NCBI GenBank assembly: GCA_000620205.1
Contig: JHVP01000001.1
Span: forward strand, 124,001 to 188,000
Origin: Geodermatophilaceae bacterium URHA0031
GTDB taxonomy: Bacteria; Actinomycetota; Actinomycetes; Mycobacteriales; Geodermatophilaceae
Direction: 5' to 3'
DNA: 64,000 bases
Below, piece after piece: positions 17,776-26,070 of this stretch. Below the pieces are notes generated by a model, which saw nothing but the letters and a program-made list of their open reading frames with translations, was not told the origin of the DNA and ran no database searches. Positions within the stretch are counted from its first letter, which is position 1, and every line of letters begins with the position of its first letter. A program made the position numbers and the translations under genes.

Positions 17776-19145
17776 CCGACGGGCAGCCCGGCCAGCCCGG
17801 CGGCGAGCCCGAGGACGGCGCAGACGCCCAGCGTGCGCAGCACCGACCAGCGGAGCCGGAACAGCAGGACGGCGGCCAGCCCGGTCAGGGCGATCGCGAC
17901 CCACCGCGGCTCGGTCAGGTCGGGCAGCTGCAGCTGCAGCAGGGACCGGTCGACCGTCACCGTGCCGCCGAACAGGGTGTGCACCGCGAAGTACAGGCCC
18001 AGGTTCGCGATCACCCCCACCACGGCGGCGGTGATCCCGGTCAGCGCCGCCGACAGCGACCGGTTGCCGCGCAGCCTTTCCATGTACGGGGCCCCCAGCA
18101 GCACGAACAGGAAGCTGGGCACGAAGGTCACCCAGACCACGAGGAACGACCCCAGCACCGCCGCCACCCAGGGGTCGAGCGCGCCGGGGTCGCGGTAGGC
18201 GGCCAGGAACGCCACGAACTGGACCACCATGATCAGCGGACCGGGCGTCGTCTCGGCCAGCGCGAGCCCGCGCACCATCTCCCCCGGCGCCAGCCAGCCG
18301 TAGGTCTGCACCGCCTGCTGGGCGACGTAGGCCAGCACCGCGTAGGCCCCGCCGAAGGTGACCACCGCGGTGCCGGAGAAGAACACGCCCTGCTGGGTGA
18401 GGACGCTGTCCCGGCCGGTCAGCAGCGCGACCGCGACGACGGGCGCGCTCCAGACGGCGAGCCCGACGACCAGCACCCGCAGCGAGCGGCGGGCCGAGGG
18501 ACGCTCGGTGTGCAGCACGTCGTCGGAGACGACCGGTGCCGGCCCGTCGGCCGCGGCGGCGGCCCTCTTCTCCGGCAGCGCGCCGGGCCGCCAGCGGGCC
18601 AGCGCCCACCCCACGACCCCGGCCAGCGCGACGACGACCGGGAAGGGCACCGCGAACAGCGCCAGCGCGAGGAAGGCGGCGACCGCGATCGCGACGAGCG
18701 CGGGGCTGGTCAGCGCCCGCTTCGACACCCGGACGACGGCCTGCGTCACGATCGCGACGACCGCCGGGGCCAGCCCGGCGAAGACGGCGCTGACCGCGGT
18801 CGTGTCGCCGGCGGCCACGTACACACCGGAGAGCACCAGCAGCGCCACCATGCCGGGGAGGACGAAGAGCCCGCCGGCGACCAGCCCGCCGCGGGTGCCG
18901 TGCAGCAGCCAGCCCACGTAGGTCGCGAGCTGCTGTGCCTCCGGTCCGGGCAGCAGCATGCAGTAGTTCATCGCGTGCAGGAAGCGCTGCTGCCCGATCC
19001 AGCGCCGCTCGTCGACGAGCGTGCGCTGCATCACCGCGATCTGGCCGGCGGGGCCACCGAAGGTCTGCAGCGAGATGAGGAACCAGGCCCGGGTGGCGGT
19101 ACGGAAGGGAACGGGGGCCGCCGTGGCCGGCGCGTCGTTGCTCAC
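17772..19145 (-). CDS. chrA: Chromate transporter, ChrA/CHR family
   Basis: Two-domain CHR-family membrane protein of 457 residues. Each half has the family signature: ISLQTFGGPAGQIAVM with MNYCMLLPGPEAQQLATYVGW in the first, and VVTFGGAYAVLAYVAQ with LAETTPGPLIMVVQFVAF in the second. It is predicted to move chromate, perhaps by sulfate exchange, across the inner membrane, giving chromate efflux or resistance. GTG 19145 is chosen because GGAGG precedes it; the frame opens further upstream without one. Its stop overlaps the antiporter stop by 3 nt. No ChrB-type regulator is adjacent. Confidence 0.92.
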   Translation of the reverse strand: MSNDAPATAAPVPFRTATRAWFLISLQTFGGPAGQIAVMQRTLVDERRWIGQQRFLHAMNYCMLLPGPEAQQLATYVGWLLHGTRGGLVAGGLFVLPGMVALLVLSGVYVAAGDTTAVSAVFAGLAPAVVAIVTQAVVRVSKRALTSPALVAIAVAAFLALALFAVPFPVVVALAGVVGWALARWRPGALPEKRAAAAADGPAPVVSDDVLHTERPSARRSLRVLVVGLAVWSAPVVAVALLTGRDSVLTQQGVFFSGTAVVTFGGAYAVLAYVAQQAVQTYGWLAPGEMVRGLALAETTPGPLIMVVQFVAFLAAYRDPGALDPWVAAVLGSFLVVWVTFVPSFLFVLLGAPYMERLRGNRSLSAALTGITAAVVGVIANLGLYFAVHTLFGGTVTVDRSLLQLQLPDLTEPRWVAIALTGLAAVLLFRLRWSVLRTLGVCAVLGLAAGLAGLPVG

Positions 19146-19294
19146 GGGTCCTCCGGCGGGGTCAGCGCGGGGTCGGGGCGGGTGTCGGGGCAGGGCGATG
19201 TGCACCTGGTCGCGCCGGGACCCCTGGACACCACCCGGCGGGTGCGCCCAGCATGGTCGGTGACCCTCCGTCGACGGTCCGGGGAGTGGTGGTC

Positions 19295-19507
19295 GTGCAG
19301 GCGCGAACCGGTGAGTGGCTGGTGGTGCACGGGCGGGTCACCGACCAGCCCGAGCGGGTGGGCGAGATCGTCGAGGTCCCGCACGACGACGGCTCCCCGC
19401 CCTACGTCGTCCGCTGGGTCGGCGAGGACCACACCTGCGTGGTCTTCCCCGGTCCGGACGCCGGCATCGTGGCCGAGCGGCCGCACGCCGCGCACGGACC
19501 GCACTGA
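19295..19507 (+). CDS. DUF1918 domain protein
   Basis: Small protein of about 70 residues with the actinobacterial DUF1918 pattern: GEWLVVHGRVTDQPERVGEI, then DGSPPYVVRWVGED and a final FPGPDA. These are compact beta-rich, SH3-like proteins of unknown role, often near stress genes. GTG 19295 is preferred because GGGGAG lies 8 nt upstream; ATG 19253 is an in-frame alternative with no ribosome site. It converges with the flavin reductase gene. Confidence 0.82.
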   Translation: MQARTGEWLVVHGRVTDQPERVGEIVEVPHDDGSPPYVVRWVGEDHTCVVFPGPDAGIVAERPHAAHGPH

Positions 19508-19513
19508 CCCTGC

Positions 19514-19993
19514 TCAGCCGACGGCGGCGTGGGTGCCGAAGGTGCGCGCGTGGTAGGTCAGCGGCGCCCCGCCGCCGGTCGCCGCGGCGCGCACCTCACC
19601 AAGCACCACCACGTGGTCGCCGCCGTCGACCAGCTGGGTCACCGTGCACGCGAGCCAGCCGGGGCTGCCGGTGAGCCGCGGGACGCCGCCGTCCTCGGTC
19701 CACGGCACCCCGGCGAACTTCCCCGCGCCCTTCCGGGCGAACGCCAGCGCCAGCGGCGCCTGGTCGCTGCCGAGCACGTTGACGCCGAACGGACTGCCGA
19801 CGGCCAGCCGGGCGAGCAGCTCGGAGCCGCGGTCGAGGGAGACCAGCACCATCGGCGGGCTCATCGACAGCGAGGCGAACGCGCTGACCGTCGTCCCGTG
19901 CGGATCGCCGTCGGTGAGCGTGGTGACGACCGACACCGGCGTGGCCACCCCGGCCATCACCGCGCGGAACTCCTCGGCGAGCGGTGTGGTCAC
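19514..19993 (-). CDS. Flavin reductase (DIM6/NTAB-like) partner of the monooxygenases
   Basis: NAD(P)H:flavin oxidoreductase-like protein of 159 residues. It has the family's split-barrel FMN-binding sequence: VATPVSVVTTLTDGDPHGTT, SPPMVLVSL and PFGVNVLG, with a C-terminal YHARTFG. It would supply reduced FMN to the two-component monooxygenase encoded just upstream. The coupling is direct: its GTG start overlaps that gene's stop (GTGA). It is the last gene of the leftward sulfur-type operon, so it is probably co-regulated with its oxygenase partners by the leader ORF at 24524. Confidence 0.9.
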   Translation of the reverse strand: MTTPLAEEFRAVMAGVATPVSVVTTLTDGDPHGTTVSAFASLSMSPPMVLVSLDRGSELLARLAVGSPFGVNVLGSDQAPLALAFARKGAGKFAGVPWTEDGGVPRLTGSPGWLACTVTQLVDGGDHVVVLGEVRAAATGGGAPLTYHARTFGTHAAVG

Positions 19994-21336
19994 CGGGCAC
20001 CGGCCAGCGGCGGCAGCCCGAGGTTGTCGCGCAGCGTCGTCCCCGGGTACTCGGTGCGGTAGGCGCCGCGCTCCTGCAGGACCGGGACGACGGAGTCGAC
20101 CAGCGGGTCCAGCCCGCCCGGGGTGATGTGCGGGACGAGGATGAACCCGTCGCTGGCGTCGGACTCGACCAGGTCGATCATCTGCTCGGCGATGGTGGTC
20201 GGGCTGCCGATGAAGTTCTGCCGGCTGCTGATCTCGATCATCAGCTCGCGGATGGACAGCCCCTTGGCCTCGGCGCGTTCCCGCCAGTCCTTCGCCACCG
20301 CGAGCGGGTCGCGGTTCATCCGCACGCTGGCCCGGCCCTTGGCCACGGTGTGCTCGCCGACGAGCGGGTCGACCTCGGGCAGCGGGCCGTCCGGGTCGTA
20401 GCCGGACAGGTCGCGGTTCCAGACCTCCTCGAGCTTGCGCAGCGCCGTCTGCCCGGACACCTGCTGCCTGCGCACCTCGGCGGCGAGCTCGGCGGCCTCG
20501 GCGTCGGTCTCGCCGACGACGAACGTGGCCGCGGGCAGGATCAGCAGGTCCTCCCGGCGGCGGCCGTACTTCTCCAGCCGGCCCTTGACGTCGGCGTAGA
20601 AGGCCTGCCCGGCCTCCTTGGTGCCGTGCCGGCTGAAGATCGCGTCGGCGGCCGAGGCGGCGAACTCACGCCCCTCCTCCGAGTCGCCGGCCTGGAACAC
20701 CACCGGCCGGCCCTGCGGGCTGCGCGGGACGTCGAACCGGCCGGCGATGTCGAAGTGCGCGTCGGTGTGGGCGAACGTCCCCGCCGCCGGGTCGGCCAGG
20801 AACACGCCGGTGTCCTGGTCGGCCACGATCTCGTCCCCCCGCCAGGAGTCCAGCAGCTCACCGACGGTGGCCAGGAACGTCCGGGCCCGCTCGTACCGCT
20901 GGTCCTGCGCCAGGAAGCCCCCGCGCCGGAAGTTCTCACCGGTGAACGCGTCCCAGGAGGTGACGACGTTCCAGGCCACCCGGCCACCGGAGAGGTGGTC
21001 CAGCGAGGCGAACTGGCGGGCCACCTCGTACGGCTCGTTGAAGGTGGAGTTGATCGTGCCGGCCAGCCCGAGGTGCTCGGTGACCGCGGCCAGCGCGGCG
21101 AGCACGGTGAAGGTGTCCGGGCGGCCGACGACGTCGAGGTCGTAGATCGCGCCGTTCTGCTCGCGCAGCCGCAGCCCCTCGGCGAGGAACAGGAAGTCGA
21201 ACCTGCCGCGCTCCGCGGCCTGCGCGAAGCGGACGAACGAGGAGAACTCGATGTGGCTGCCGGCCGCCGGGTCGCTCCACACGGTGGTGTTGTTCACGCC
21301 GGGGAAGTGCGCGGCGAGGTGCACCTGCTTGGTCAT
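19990..21336 (-). CDS. FMN-dependent monooxygenase, NtaA/SnaA/DszA family (first copy)
   Basis: Luciferase-fold two-component monooxygenase of 448 residues. Family blocks include RGRFDFLFLAEGLRL, NSTFNEPYEVARQFASLDHL, GGRVAWNVVTSWD and PVVFQAGDSEEGREFAA. Relatives oxidise aminopolycarboxylates, sulfones, or N-acetyl-S-alkyl-cysteines (the Bacillus CmoJ type). GAGGAA precedes ATG 21336. It is coupled to a flavin reductase downstream and sits 11 nt after another enzyme of the same superfamily. With a cystine-type transporter and a GNAT in the divergent operon, C-S bond cleavage of a sulfur compound is the favoured role. The substrate is inferred. Confidence 0.9.
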   Translation of the reverse strand: MTKQVHLAAHFPGVNNTTVWSDPAAGSHIEFSSFVRFAQAAERGRFDFLFLAEGLRLREQNGAIYDLDVVGRPDTFTVLAALAAVTEHLGLAGTINSTFNEPYEVARQFASLDHLSGGRVAWNVVTSWDAFTGENFRRGGFLAQDQRYERARTFLATVGELLDSWRGDEIVADQDTGVFLADPAAGTFAHTDAHFDIAGRFDVPRSPQGRPVVFQAGDSEEGREFAASAADAIFSRHGTKEAGQAFYADVKGRLEKYGRRREDLLILPAATFVVGETDAEAAELAAEVRRQQVSGQTALRKLEEVWNRDLSGYDPDGPLPEVDPLVGEHTVAKGRASVRMNRDPLAVAKDWRERAEAKGLSIRELMIEISSRQNFIGSPTTIAEQMIDLVESDASDGFILVPHITPGGLDPLVDSVVPVLQERGAYRTEYPGTTLRDNLGLPPLAGAR

Positions 21337-21347
21337 GGTCGGCTTCC

Positions 21348-22502
21348 TCAGACGTTCGCGTAGCGGTTGGCGGGGCGGGGCAGGCCCAGCAGCCCGCGCA
21401 GGGTGGTGGCCTCGTAGGCCGTGCGGAACAGGCCGCGGCGCTGCAGCTCGGGCACCAGCCCGGCCGTCACCTGCCGCAGGTCGTGCGGCAGCGTCGCCGG
21501 CCGGAGGCGGAAGCCGGTGAGCCCGGCCTGCGCCCAGTCGGCCAGCTGGTCGGCCAGCCCGGCCGGCGTCCCGACGAAGACCTGCGCGTCGCTGGTGTAC
21601 TCGGCACCGGCCCGCTCGTCGAGCCGGTCCTTGCGGGCCCGGGCGGTCGCCTCGTCGTCGTCGAGGAACACGACGAGGTCCCCGAAGACGTGGACCGTCT
21701 CCTCCGCGCGCCCGGCGGCGGCCTGGGCGTCCCGGACGGCCCGGAGGATGCGGGTCGCGTCGGCGGCGTCGGTCGGGGTGACGAAGCCCAGGTCGGCGCT
21801 GCTGCCGACCAGCTCGAAGGGCACCTGCTGGTGCGCCAGTGCGGTCACCAGCGGCTGCCCCTGCGGCGGCCGGGGCGTGATCGAGGGGCCCTTCACCGAG
21901 AAGGAGCGGCCCGCGAAGTCGATGTAGTGCAGCTTCTCCCGGTCGACGAAGCGGCCGGTGGCGACGTCCCGGATCTCCGCGTCGTCCTCCCAGCTGTCCC
22001 AGAGCCGGCGGACCACCTCGACCCAGTCGGCGGCCTCGGCGAAGGCGTCCTCGAGACCCGGCACCGAGCGACGTCCGACGTGCGCCGCCTCGGCGGGGCT
22101 CAGGCTCACCTTGACCCGGATGCCGGCCCGGCCGGTGCTCACGTAGTCCAGCGTGGCGATCGCCTTGGACAGGTGGAACGGCTCGGTGTGGGTGACGACG
22201 GCGGTCGGCACCAGCCCGATGGAGGAGGTCAGCGGCGCGACCCGGGCGGCGACCTGGACGGCGTCCAGCCGGCCGCGGACCTGGTCGGTGCGGTCGTCGG
22301 GGCCCGACCGGTCGGTCGACTGCAGGGACAGCGCGTCCTCGAAGGTGACCAGGTCCAGCAGGCCGCGCTCGGCCTCCTGCACCAGGTCGACCCAGTACCG
22401 GGGGGTCAGCAGCTCGGCGGGCCGGGCGTCGGGCTCGCGCCACGCGGCGGGGTGCCAGCCGGCGCCGTCCAGGGCGACGGCGAGGTGGACGGGGGTGCTC
22501 AT
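21348..22502 (-). CDS. LLM-class flavin-dependent monooxygenase (second copy)
   Basis: Luciferase-like oxidoreductase of 384 residues: VHLAVALDGAGWHPAAW at the start, SSIGLVPTAVVTHTEPFHLSKAIATLDYVSTGRAG in the barrel (family-typical), and VFVGTPAGLADQLADW near the end. It is related to the NtaA group but shorter than its neighbour. GGAG lies before ATG 22502. It probably uses FMNH2 made by the reductase two genes downstream. Two oxygenases in one operon suggest successive or alternative oxidations of sulfur substrates. Which substrate each takes is unknown. Confidence 0.88.
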   Translation of the reverse strand: MSTPVHLAVALDGAGWHPAAWREPDARPAELLTPRYWVDLVQEAERGLLDLVTFEDALSLQSTDRSGPDDRTDQVRGRLDAVQVAARVAPLTSSIGLVPTAVVTHTEPFHLSKAIATLDYVSTGRAGIRVKVSLSPAEAAHVGRRSVPGLEDAFAEAADWVEVVRRLWDSWEDDAEIRDVATGRFVDREKLHYIDFAGRSFSVKGPSITPRPPQGQPLVTALAHQQVPFELVGSSADLGFVTPTDAADATRILRAVRDAQAAAGRAEETVHVFGDLVVFLDDDEATARARKDRLDERAGAEYTSDAQVFVGTPAGLADQLADWAQAGLTGFRLRPATLPHDLRQVTAGLVPELQRRGLFRTAYEATTLRGLLGLPRPANRYANV

Positions 22503-22519
22503 GCAGGGCTCCGGGGGGA

Positions 22520-24406
22520 TCAGGCGGCGACGGCGACGGCGGCGCGACCGGTGAGGGTCTGCCACAGCCGGCGGGCGAGGGCGTCGTTCTGGCGGAAGAA
22601 GGGGGCGTTGGTACGGGGGCGGGCGAAGGCGGCGACCTGGGCCCCGGAGGTCCAGAAGCCGACCGCGAACAGCCGGTCCTGCGGCAGGCCGGTCGCGCTG
22701 ACCACCCGCTGCTCGGCGTCGACGTGCAGCCGGCCGGTGCCGGTGCCGTCCGGGACGGTCTTCTCCGCGGCGACCCCGCGGGTGACCAGGGAGCTGACCA
22801 GCCGGTCGGGGGTCGCCGACACCGCCGGGACGGGCAGCCGGGCCTCGACCATCGCCCGGGCGGTGACCACGGAGTCGACCGAGGACGACCGCGCGGTGAA
22901 CACCCCGGTGACCTCGTCGAGGTCGAAGCGGGTGTCGGCGCCCAGGAAACGGACGACGCCGGCCTCCGACAGCGCGAGCAGCTCGGCCAGCCGCGGCGCC
23001 GGCGGGCCGCTGGCCAGGTAGCTGAACAGGTTCATCCACCAGCCGGCGACGTCCTCGGCCTCCGACCGGGGCGTCAGCCGGCCGGCCGCGACCAGCCCGG
23101 CGATCGTGCCGTGGCAGAGCAGCAGGGCGGTGAAGACGGCGGCGTCGGTGCTGAACGCCGGGTCGGCGGACCGGGCCAGGTCCGCCCGCACCAGCCCGCG
23201 GACCGCCTCCTGCAGCTCGTCGGTGGAGCCGAACCGGGCACCGGCCAGCGGCCGGTCCAGGGCCGCGAGGTCGAACCGGTCGGCCGGGTCGGGGACGGCG
23301 GCCGCGACGAGCGCGCCGAGGTCACCCCCGGCCGTGTAGGCGTCGGCGAACTCGGTCCAGGGCAGTGCCGTGCGCTCGGGGTGGGCGCGGAACAGCTCGG
23401 TGTAGTGCGCCCACCCCAGTTCCCGGGCGATGACCGGGGCCAGGTCGGCGCGCAGGTCGAGCTGCCGGTCGGCGTCCAGCGCCTCGGGGGTGAAGAAGCG
23501 CAGCGGCACCGGCGGGCCGGGCCAGACGTAGCCCAGCTTGGCCCGGTAGGGGACGCCGCGCCGCGAGCCGACGTGCAGCACCGGCTCCTGCCCGGAGGGG
23601 AGGTACCGCAGCCCGTCCCCCGTCGGTTCGAACCGGCCGCCGCGGCCGCTGGTGAGCAGCACCATCAGGTCGATGAACGCCAGCCCGGCGCCGCGGACGA
23701 GCACGTCCTCCCCCGGCGCGAGCCGGCCGAGGTCGAGGTCGGCGGTGTATCCGGTCGGGAGGTAGCTGAGCCCGGAGTCCGCGGCGCGCTGCGCGACGTC
23801 GCGCTCGGCGGCGGTGGCGTGGGCGTCGAGGTGGCCCTGGGCGAGCACGGCCAGGTCGGCGGGGAGCACCCGGCCGTCGGCGAGCTCGACCTCGACCCCG
23901 TCGTCGAGCACCCGGACGTCCACCACGGTGCTCTCGTGCAGGTGCACGTCGGCCCACGGCCGGGCCGCGGCGACGACCTCGGACAGCACCCAGCCGAGGT
24001 AGCCGTTGACCAGCGGTCGGGACGGGAAGGACGTCGGCGTCACCGCCCGCGCCTCCTCCCCCACCGGGTCACCGGCCGGGAGGTGACGGCCCACGGACTC
24101 CACCCACTGCCACAGCGTGGTGCCCTCGCCCACCGGCCCGTCGACCGTCACCGACGGGTCGGGCAGCACCGTGACGTCGGCGGCCAGCGAGTTCGCCCAC
24201 AGCAGCGAGGGCTGCGCGGCGCGCCAGACCCGGCCACCGCCGGGCGGGTGCGGGTCGATCAGGTGCACCTGCAGCCGGCCGGTGCCGCTGAGCTCGGGCG
24301 CGCTGGCGACCAGCCGCTCCAGCAGGCCGATGGCGGTGGGCCCGGCACCGACGACGGCGATGGCCGGGCCGGGGCGTGCGGGCGTGTGCGGGGGTGTCGC
24401 GGACAT
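22520..24406 (-). CDS. FAD/NAD(P)-binding protein (PF13454-type)
   Basis: Flavoprotein of 628 residues that opens with the dinucleotide-binding loop AIAVVGAGPTAIGLLERL, followed by HLIDPHPPGGGRVW. This matches the FAD-NAD(P)-binding proteins often found in sulfur and siderophore clusters. The middle region has LAVLAQGHLDA and VLVRGAGLAFIDLMVLLT. No membrane segments are seen. GGAG precedes ATG 24406. It is the first gene of the leftward operon, directly after the leader ORF. It may oxidise or reduce an organosulfur or amino-acid intermediate, or act as an N-monooxygenase. The reaction is not established. Confidence 0.82.
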   Translation of the reverse strand: MSATPPHTPARPGPAIAVVGAGPTAIGLLERLVASAPELSGTGRLQVHLIDPHPPGGGRVWRAAQPSLLWANSLAADVTVLPDPSVTVDGPVGEGTTLWQWVESVGRHLPAGDPVGEEARAVTPTSFPSRPLVNGYLGWVLSEVVAAARPWADVHLHESTVVDVRVLDDGVEVELADGRVLPADLAVLAQGHLDAHATAAERDVAQRAADSGLSYLPTGYTADLDLGRLAPGEDVLVRGAGLAFIDLMVLLTSGRGGRFEPTGDGLRYLPSGQEPVLHVGSRRGVPYRAKLGYVWPGPPVPLRFFTPEALDADRQLDLRADLAPVIARELGWAHYTELFRAHPERTALPWTEFADAYTAGGDLGALVAAAVPDPADRFDLAALDRPLAGARFGSTDELQEAVRGLVRADLARSADPAFSTDAAVFTALLLCHGTIAGLVAAGRLTPRSEAEDVAGWWMNLFSYLASGPPAPRLAELLALSEAGVVRFLGADTRFDLDEVTGVFTARSSSVDSVVTARAMVEARLPVPAVSATPDRLVSSLVTRGVAAEKTVPDGTGTGRLHVDAEQRVVSATGLPQDRLFAVGFWTSGAQVAAFARPRTNAPFFRQNDALARRLWQTLTGRAAVAVAA

Positions 24407-24428
24407 GCGGGCTCCGGGGAACGGAGGG

Positions 24429-24524
24429 TCAGGGGCGCGGGGTCCAGACCGTGCGCCGACACTGCGCGCTCGCCGTCCGCAGGAGGTCGACGTGCCGGCG
24501 GCAGACCAGCGGGGTGCGGGGCAC
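24429..24524 (-). CDS. Cys-containing leader peptide ORF of the leftward operon
   Basis: A 31-codon ORF starts with GTG at 24524 behind a strong AAGGAG and ends 22 nt before the flavoprotein start. It contains RRHVDLLRTASAQCRR, with cysteines at residues 8 and 22. The core VDLLRT.SA.CR is repeated in the leader on the other side of the promoter region (24817-24909). It matches the style of the actinobacterial putative leader peptides seen upstream of sulfur-metabolism genes. Its translation could report cysteinyl-tRNA supply and control expression downstream. That mechanism is inferred. Confidence 0.72.
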   Translation of the reverse strand: MPRTPLVCRRHVDLLRTASAQCRRTVWTPRP

Positions 24525-24632
24525 GGGCGTCTCCTTCCGGTGTCCGGGTGACTGGGGCAACCCCGGCCGGGGGGCGGGGTGTTCCCCTCCGGCGGGTGCA
24601 TCAACTCACAATGTCTATCAAGCCGATCGTAA

Positions 24633-24662
24633 TTGACGCGTCGCCGGGTGTGCCCTTATCGT
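24633..24662 (+). promoter_or_regulatory. Promoter of the rightward sulfur operon
   Basis: TTGACG (24633-24638), an 18-bp spacer and TATCGT (24657-24662) make a good vegetative-type promoter. Transcription would begin near 24668, exactly at the 5' edge of the SAM-IV riboswitch. Confidence 0.65.
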
Positions 24663-24667
24663 CCCCT

Positions 24668-24774
24668 CAGGTCCTGAGTGCCAGCGACAAGCCCCGGCTC
24701 GCTGGCCGGCAACCCTCCCTGCGACGGGGTGCCCCGGGTGACGACCTGGCCGTGCGCGTCCGCGCCCGGCAAGC
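24668..24774 (+). promoter_or_regulatory. SAM-IV riboswitch
   Basis: Conserved SAM-IV core in order: GGTCCTGAGTGCCAGCG, AGCCCCGGC, GCTGGCCGGCAACCCTCC, GGGGTGCCCCGGGTGACGACC, then a closing hairpin and GCAAGC. GGTC (24670-24673) pairs with GACC (24743-24746) as P1. It should bind S-adenosylmethionine and lower expression of the following leader and transport/monooxygenase operon when SAM is plentiful. A small CCCCT/AGGGG hairpin at 24783-24796, just before the leader's ribosome site, may belong to the expression platform. Confidence 0.9.
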
Positions 24775-24816
24775 AGAGGTCTCCCCTCCCGAGGGGACGA
24801 ACGAGGAGCAGCACCC

Positions 24817-24909
24817 GTGGGACAGACCGGCATCCGTGCCGCCGCCACCGACCTGGTCGGCCGGCCGACCGTGGACCTGCTGCGCACCGACAGCGCGCTC
24901 TGTCGCTGA
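24817..24909 (+). CDS. Cys-containing leader peptide ORF of the rightward operon
   Basis: A 30-codon ORF with GTG at 24817, preceded by GAGGAG. It ends in VDLLRTDSALCR with Cys as the penultimate codon. It shares the core VDLLRT.SA.CR with the divergent leader at 24524. It lies between the SAM-IV riboswitch and the first structural gene, so the operon would integrate a SAM signal and a cysteine-codon translation signal. It is too short for a domain match; the call rests on the paired conservation and the ribosome site. Confidence 0.72.
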   Translation: MGQTGIRAAATDLVGRPTVDLLRTDSALCR

Positions 24910-24979
24910 CCCGCAGCCCTCCCGTTCCACCTCCGCGCGCCCTCGTCGGCGTGCGCCGCCGCACAGGAGTTCCTCCCGC

Positions 24980-25009
24980 ATGTCCACGTCCCTTGGCGAC
25001 CCCGCATGA
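24980..25009 (+). CDS. Nine-codon mini-ORF coupled to the monooxygenase start
   Basis: ATG 24980 has AGGAG 10 nt upstream and encodes MSTSLGDPA before TGA. That stop overlaps the ATG of the next gene (ATGA), which itself has no good ribosome site. Ribosomes probably enter here and re-initiate at 25006. This is visible in the sequence; function as a coupling device is inferred. Confidence 0.5.
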   Translation: MSTSLGDPA

Positions 25010-26070
25010 GGTTCGCCGCCGCCAACCTGCTGCTCAACGCCCCTGACCTGGTCACCGGCGAGACGTCCGACCCGCACACCAAGCTGACCGACGCCGTCCG
25101 CTGGGCTGTGTGGGCCGAGGACGCCGGCTTCGACGCCGTCGGCATCGGGGAACGGCACGCCTCGCCGTTCCTCTCCTCCTCCCCGACCGTGCTGCTCGCC
25201 CACCTGGCCGCGGTGACGACCCGGGTGCGGCTGCTCAGCACCGTCACGGTGCTGCCGCTGCTGGACCCGGTCCGCGTCGCCGAGGACTACGCGACCATCG
25301 ACCACCTCTCGCAGGGGCGGGTCGAGCTGGTCATCGGCAAGGGCAACGACCCGGTCCAGAACCAGCTGTTCGGCTACGACCTGGCCGACCAGTGGACCCT
25401 GAACCGGGAGAAGTACGAGCTGCTCCGCCGGCTGTGGCGGGAGGAGCAGGTCACCTGGTCCGGCTCGTTCCGCCCGCCGCTGACCGGGGCCACCACGCTG
25501 CCCCGGCCGTTGCAGCAGCCGATCCCGGTGTGGCACGGCAGCGCGTCCTCGACCGAGTCCACCGAGCTCGCCGCCCGGTTCGGCGAGCCGCTGTTCAGCG
25601 CCAACGCCTTCCACCCGACGGTCAAGTACACCCGACTGGCCGCGCACTACCGCGAGCGGCTGGCCGCCCACGGGCACGACCCCGCGACGGGGGTCGTCGG
25701 CGTCGGCTGCGGGGGTCTGTACGTCGCCCCCAACAGCCAGGACGCCGTCGAGGCCTTCCGACCGTTCTACCGGGCGTTCCTGCAGACCCCGGCCGCCCGG
25801 CACAACGCGCCGGAGTTCACCGACGTCGAGGAGGCGATCGCCCGCGGGCCGCTCCTGGTCGGCTCCCCCGCGCAGGTGCAGGACAAGCTGCACCGCTGGG
25901 ACGACGAGTTCGGCGGTGTGGAGGTGCTGCAGGTCGGGGTCGAGGGCATCGGCGTCGGTGAGGCGGCGCAGAAGGCGAGCCTCGAGCTGTTCCTGGCCGA
26001 GGTCGCGCCGGCGCTGCGGGCCGAGCTCCCCAGCCGGGTGTGGACCGGCACCGAGGCGGTGGCGGCGTGA
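25006..26070 (+). CDS. LLM-class flavin-dependent oxidoreductase (CmoO-like)
   Basis: Bacterial-luciferase-fold protein of 354 residues. It has WAVWAEDAGFDAVGIGERH at the start, VRLLSTVTVLPLLDPVRVAEDYATIDHL in the barrel (family-typical) and GSPAQVQDKL near the end. In gene context it resembles Bacillus YtmO/CmoO: next to a GNAT and a two-receptor cystine-type ABC transporter. It would oxygenate an S-substituted cysteine derivative using reduced flavin. It has no own ribosome site and is coupled to the mini-ORF at 24980. Its stop overlaps the GNAT start (GTGA). The specific substrate is inferred from synteny of function. Confidence 0.87.
   Translation: MRFAAANLLLNAPDLVTGETSDPHTKLTDAVRWAVWAEDAGFDAVGIGERHASPFLSSSPTVLLAHLAAVTTRVRLLSTVTVLPLLDPVRVAEDYATIDHLSQGRVELVIGKGNDPVQNQLFGYDLADQWTLNREKYELLRRLWREEQVTWSGSFRPPLTGATTLPRPLQQPIPVWHGSASSTESTELAARFGEPLFSANAFHPTVKYTRLAAHYRERLAAHGHDPATGVVGVGCGGLYVAPNSQDAVEAFRPFYRAFLQTPAARHNAPEFTDVEEAIARGPLLVGSPAQVQDKLHRWDDEFGGVEVLQVGVEGIGVGEAAQKASLELFLAEVAPALRAELPSRVWTGTEAVAA

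Noticed and set aside
15391-18609. 1072-codon minus-strand open frame opposite the antiporter and ChrA region
   Set aside because: Low-complexity Gln/Arg/Asp/Gly composition, antisense to two clear membrane-protein genes; an artefact of GC-rich codon bias.
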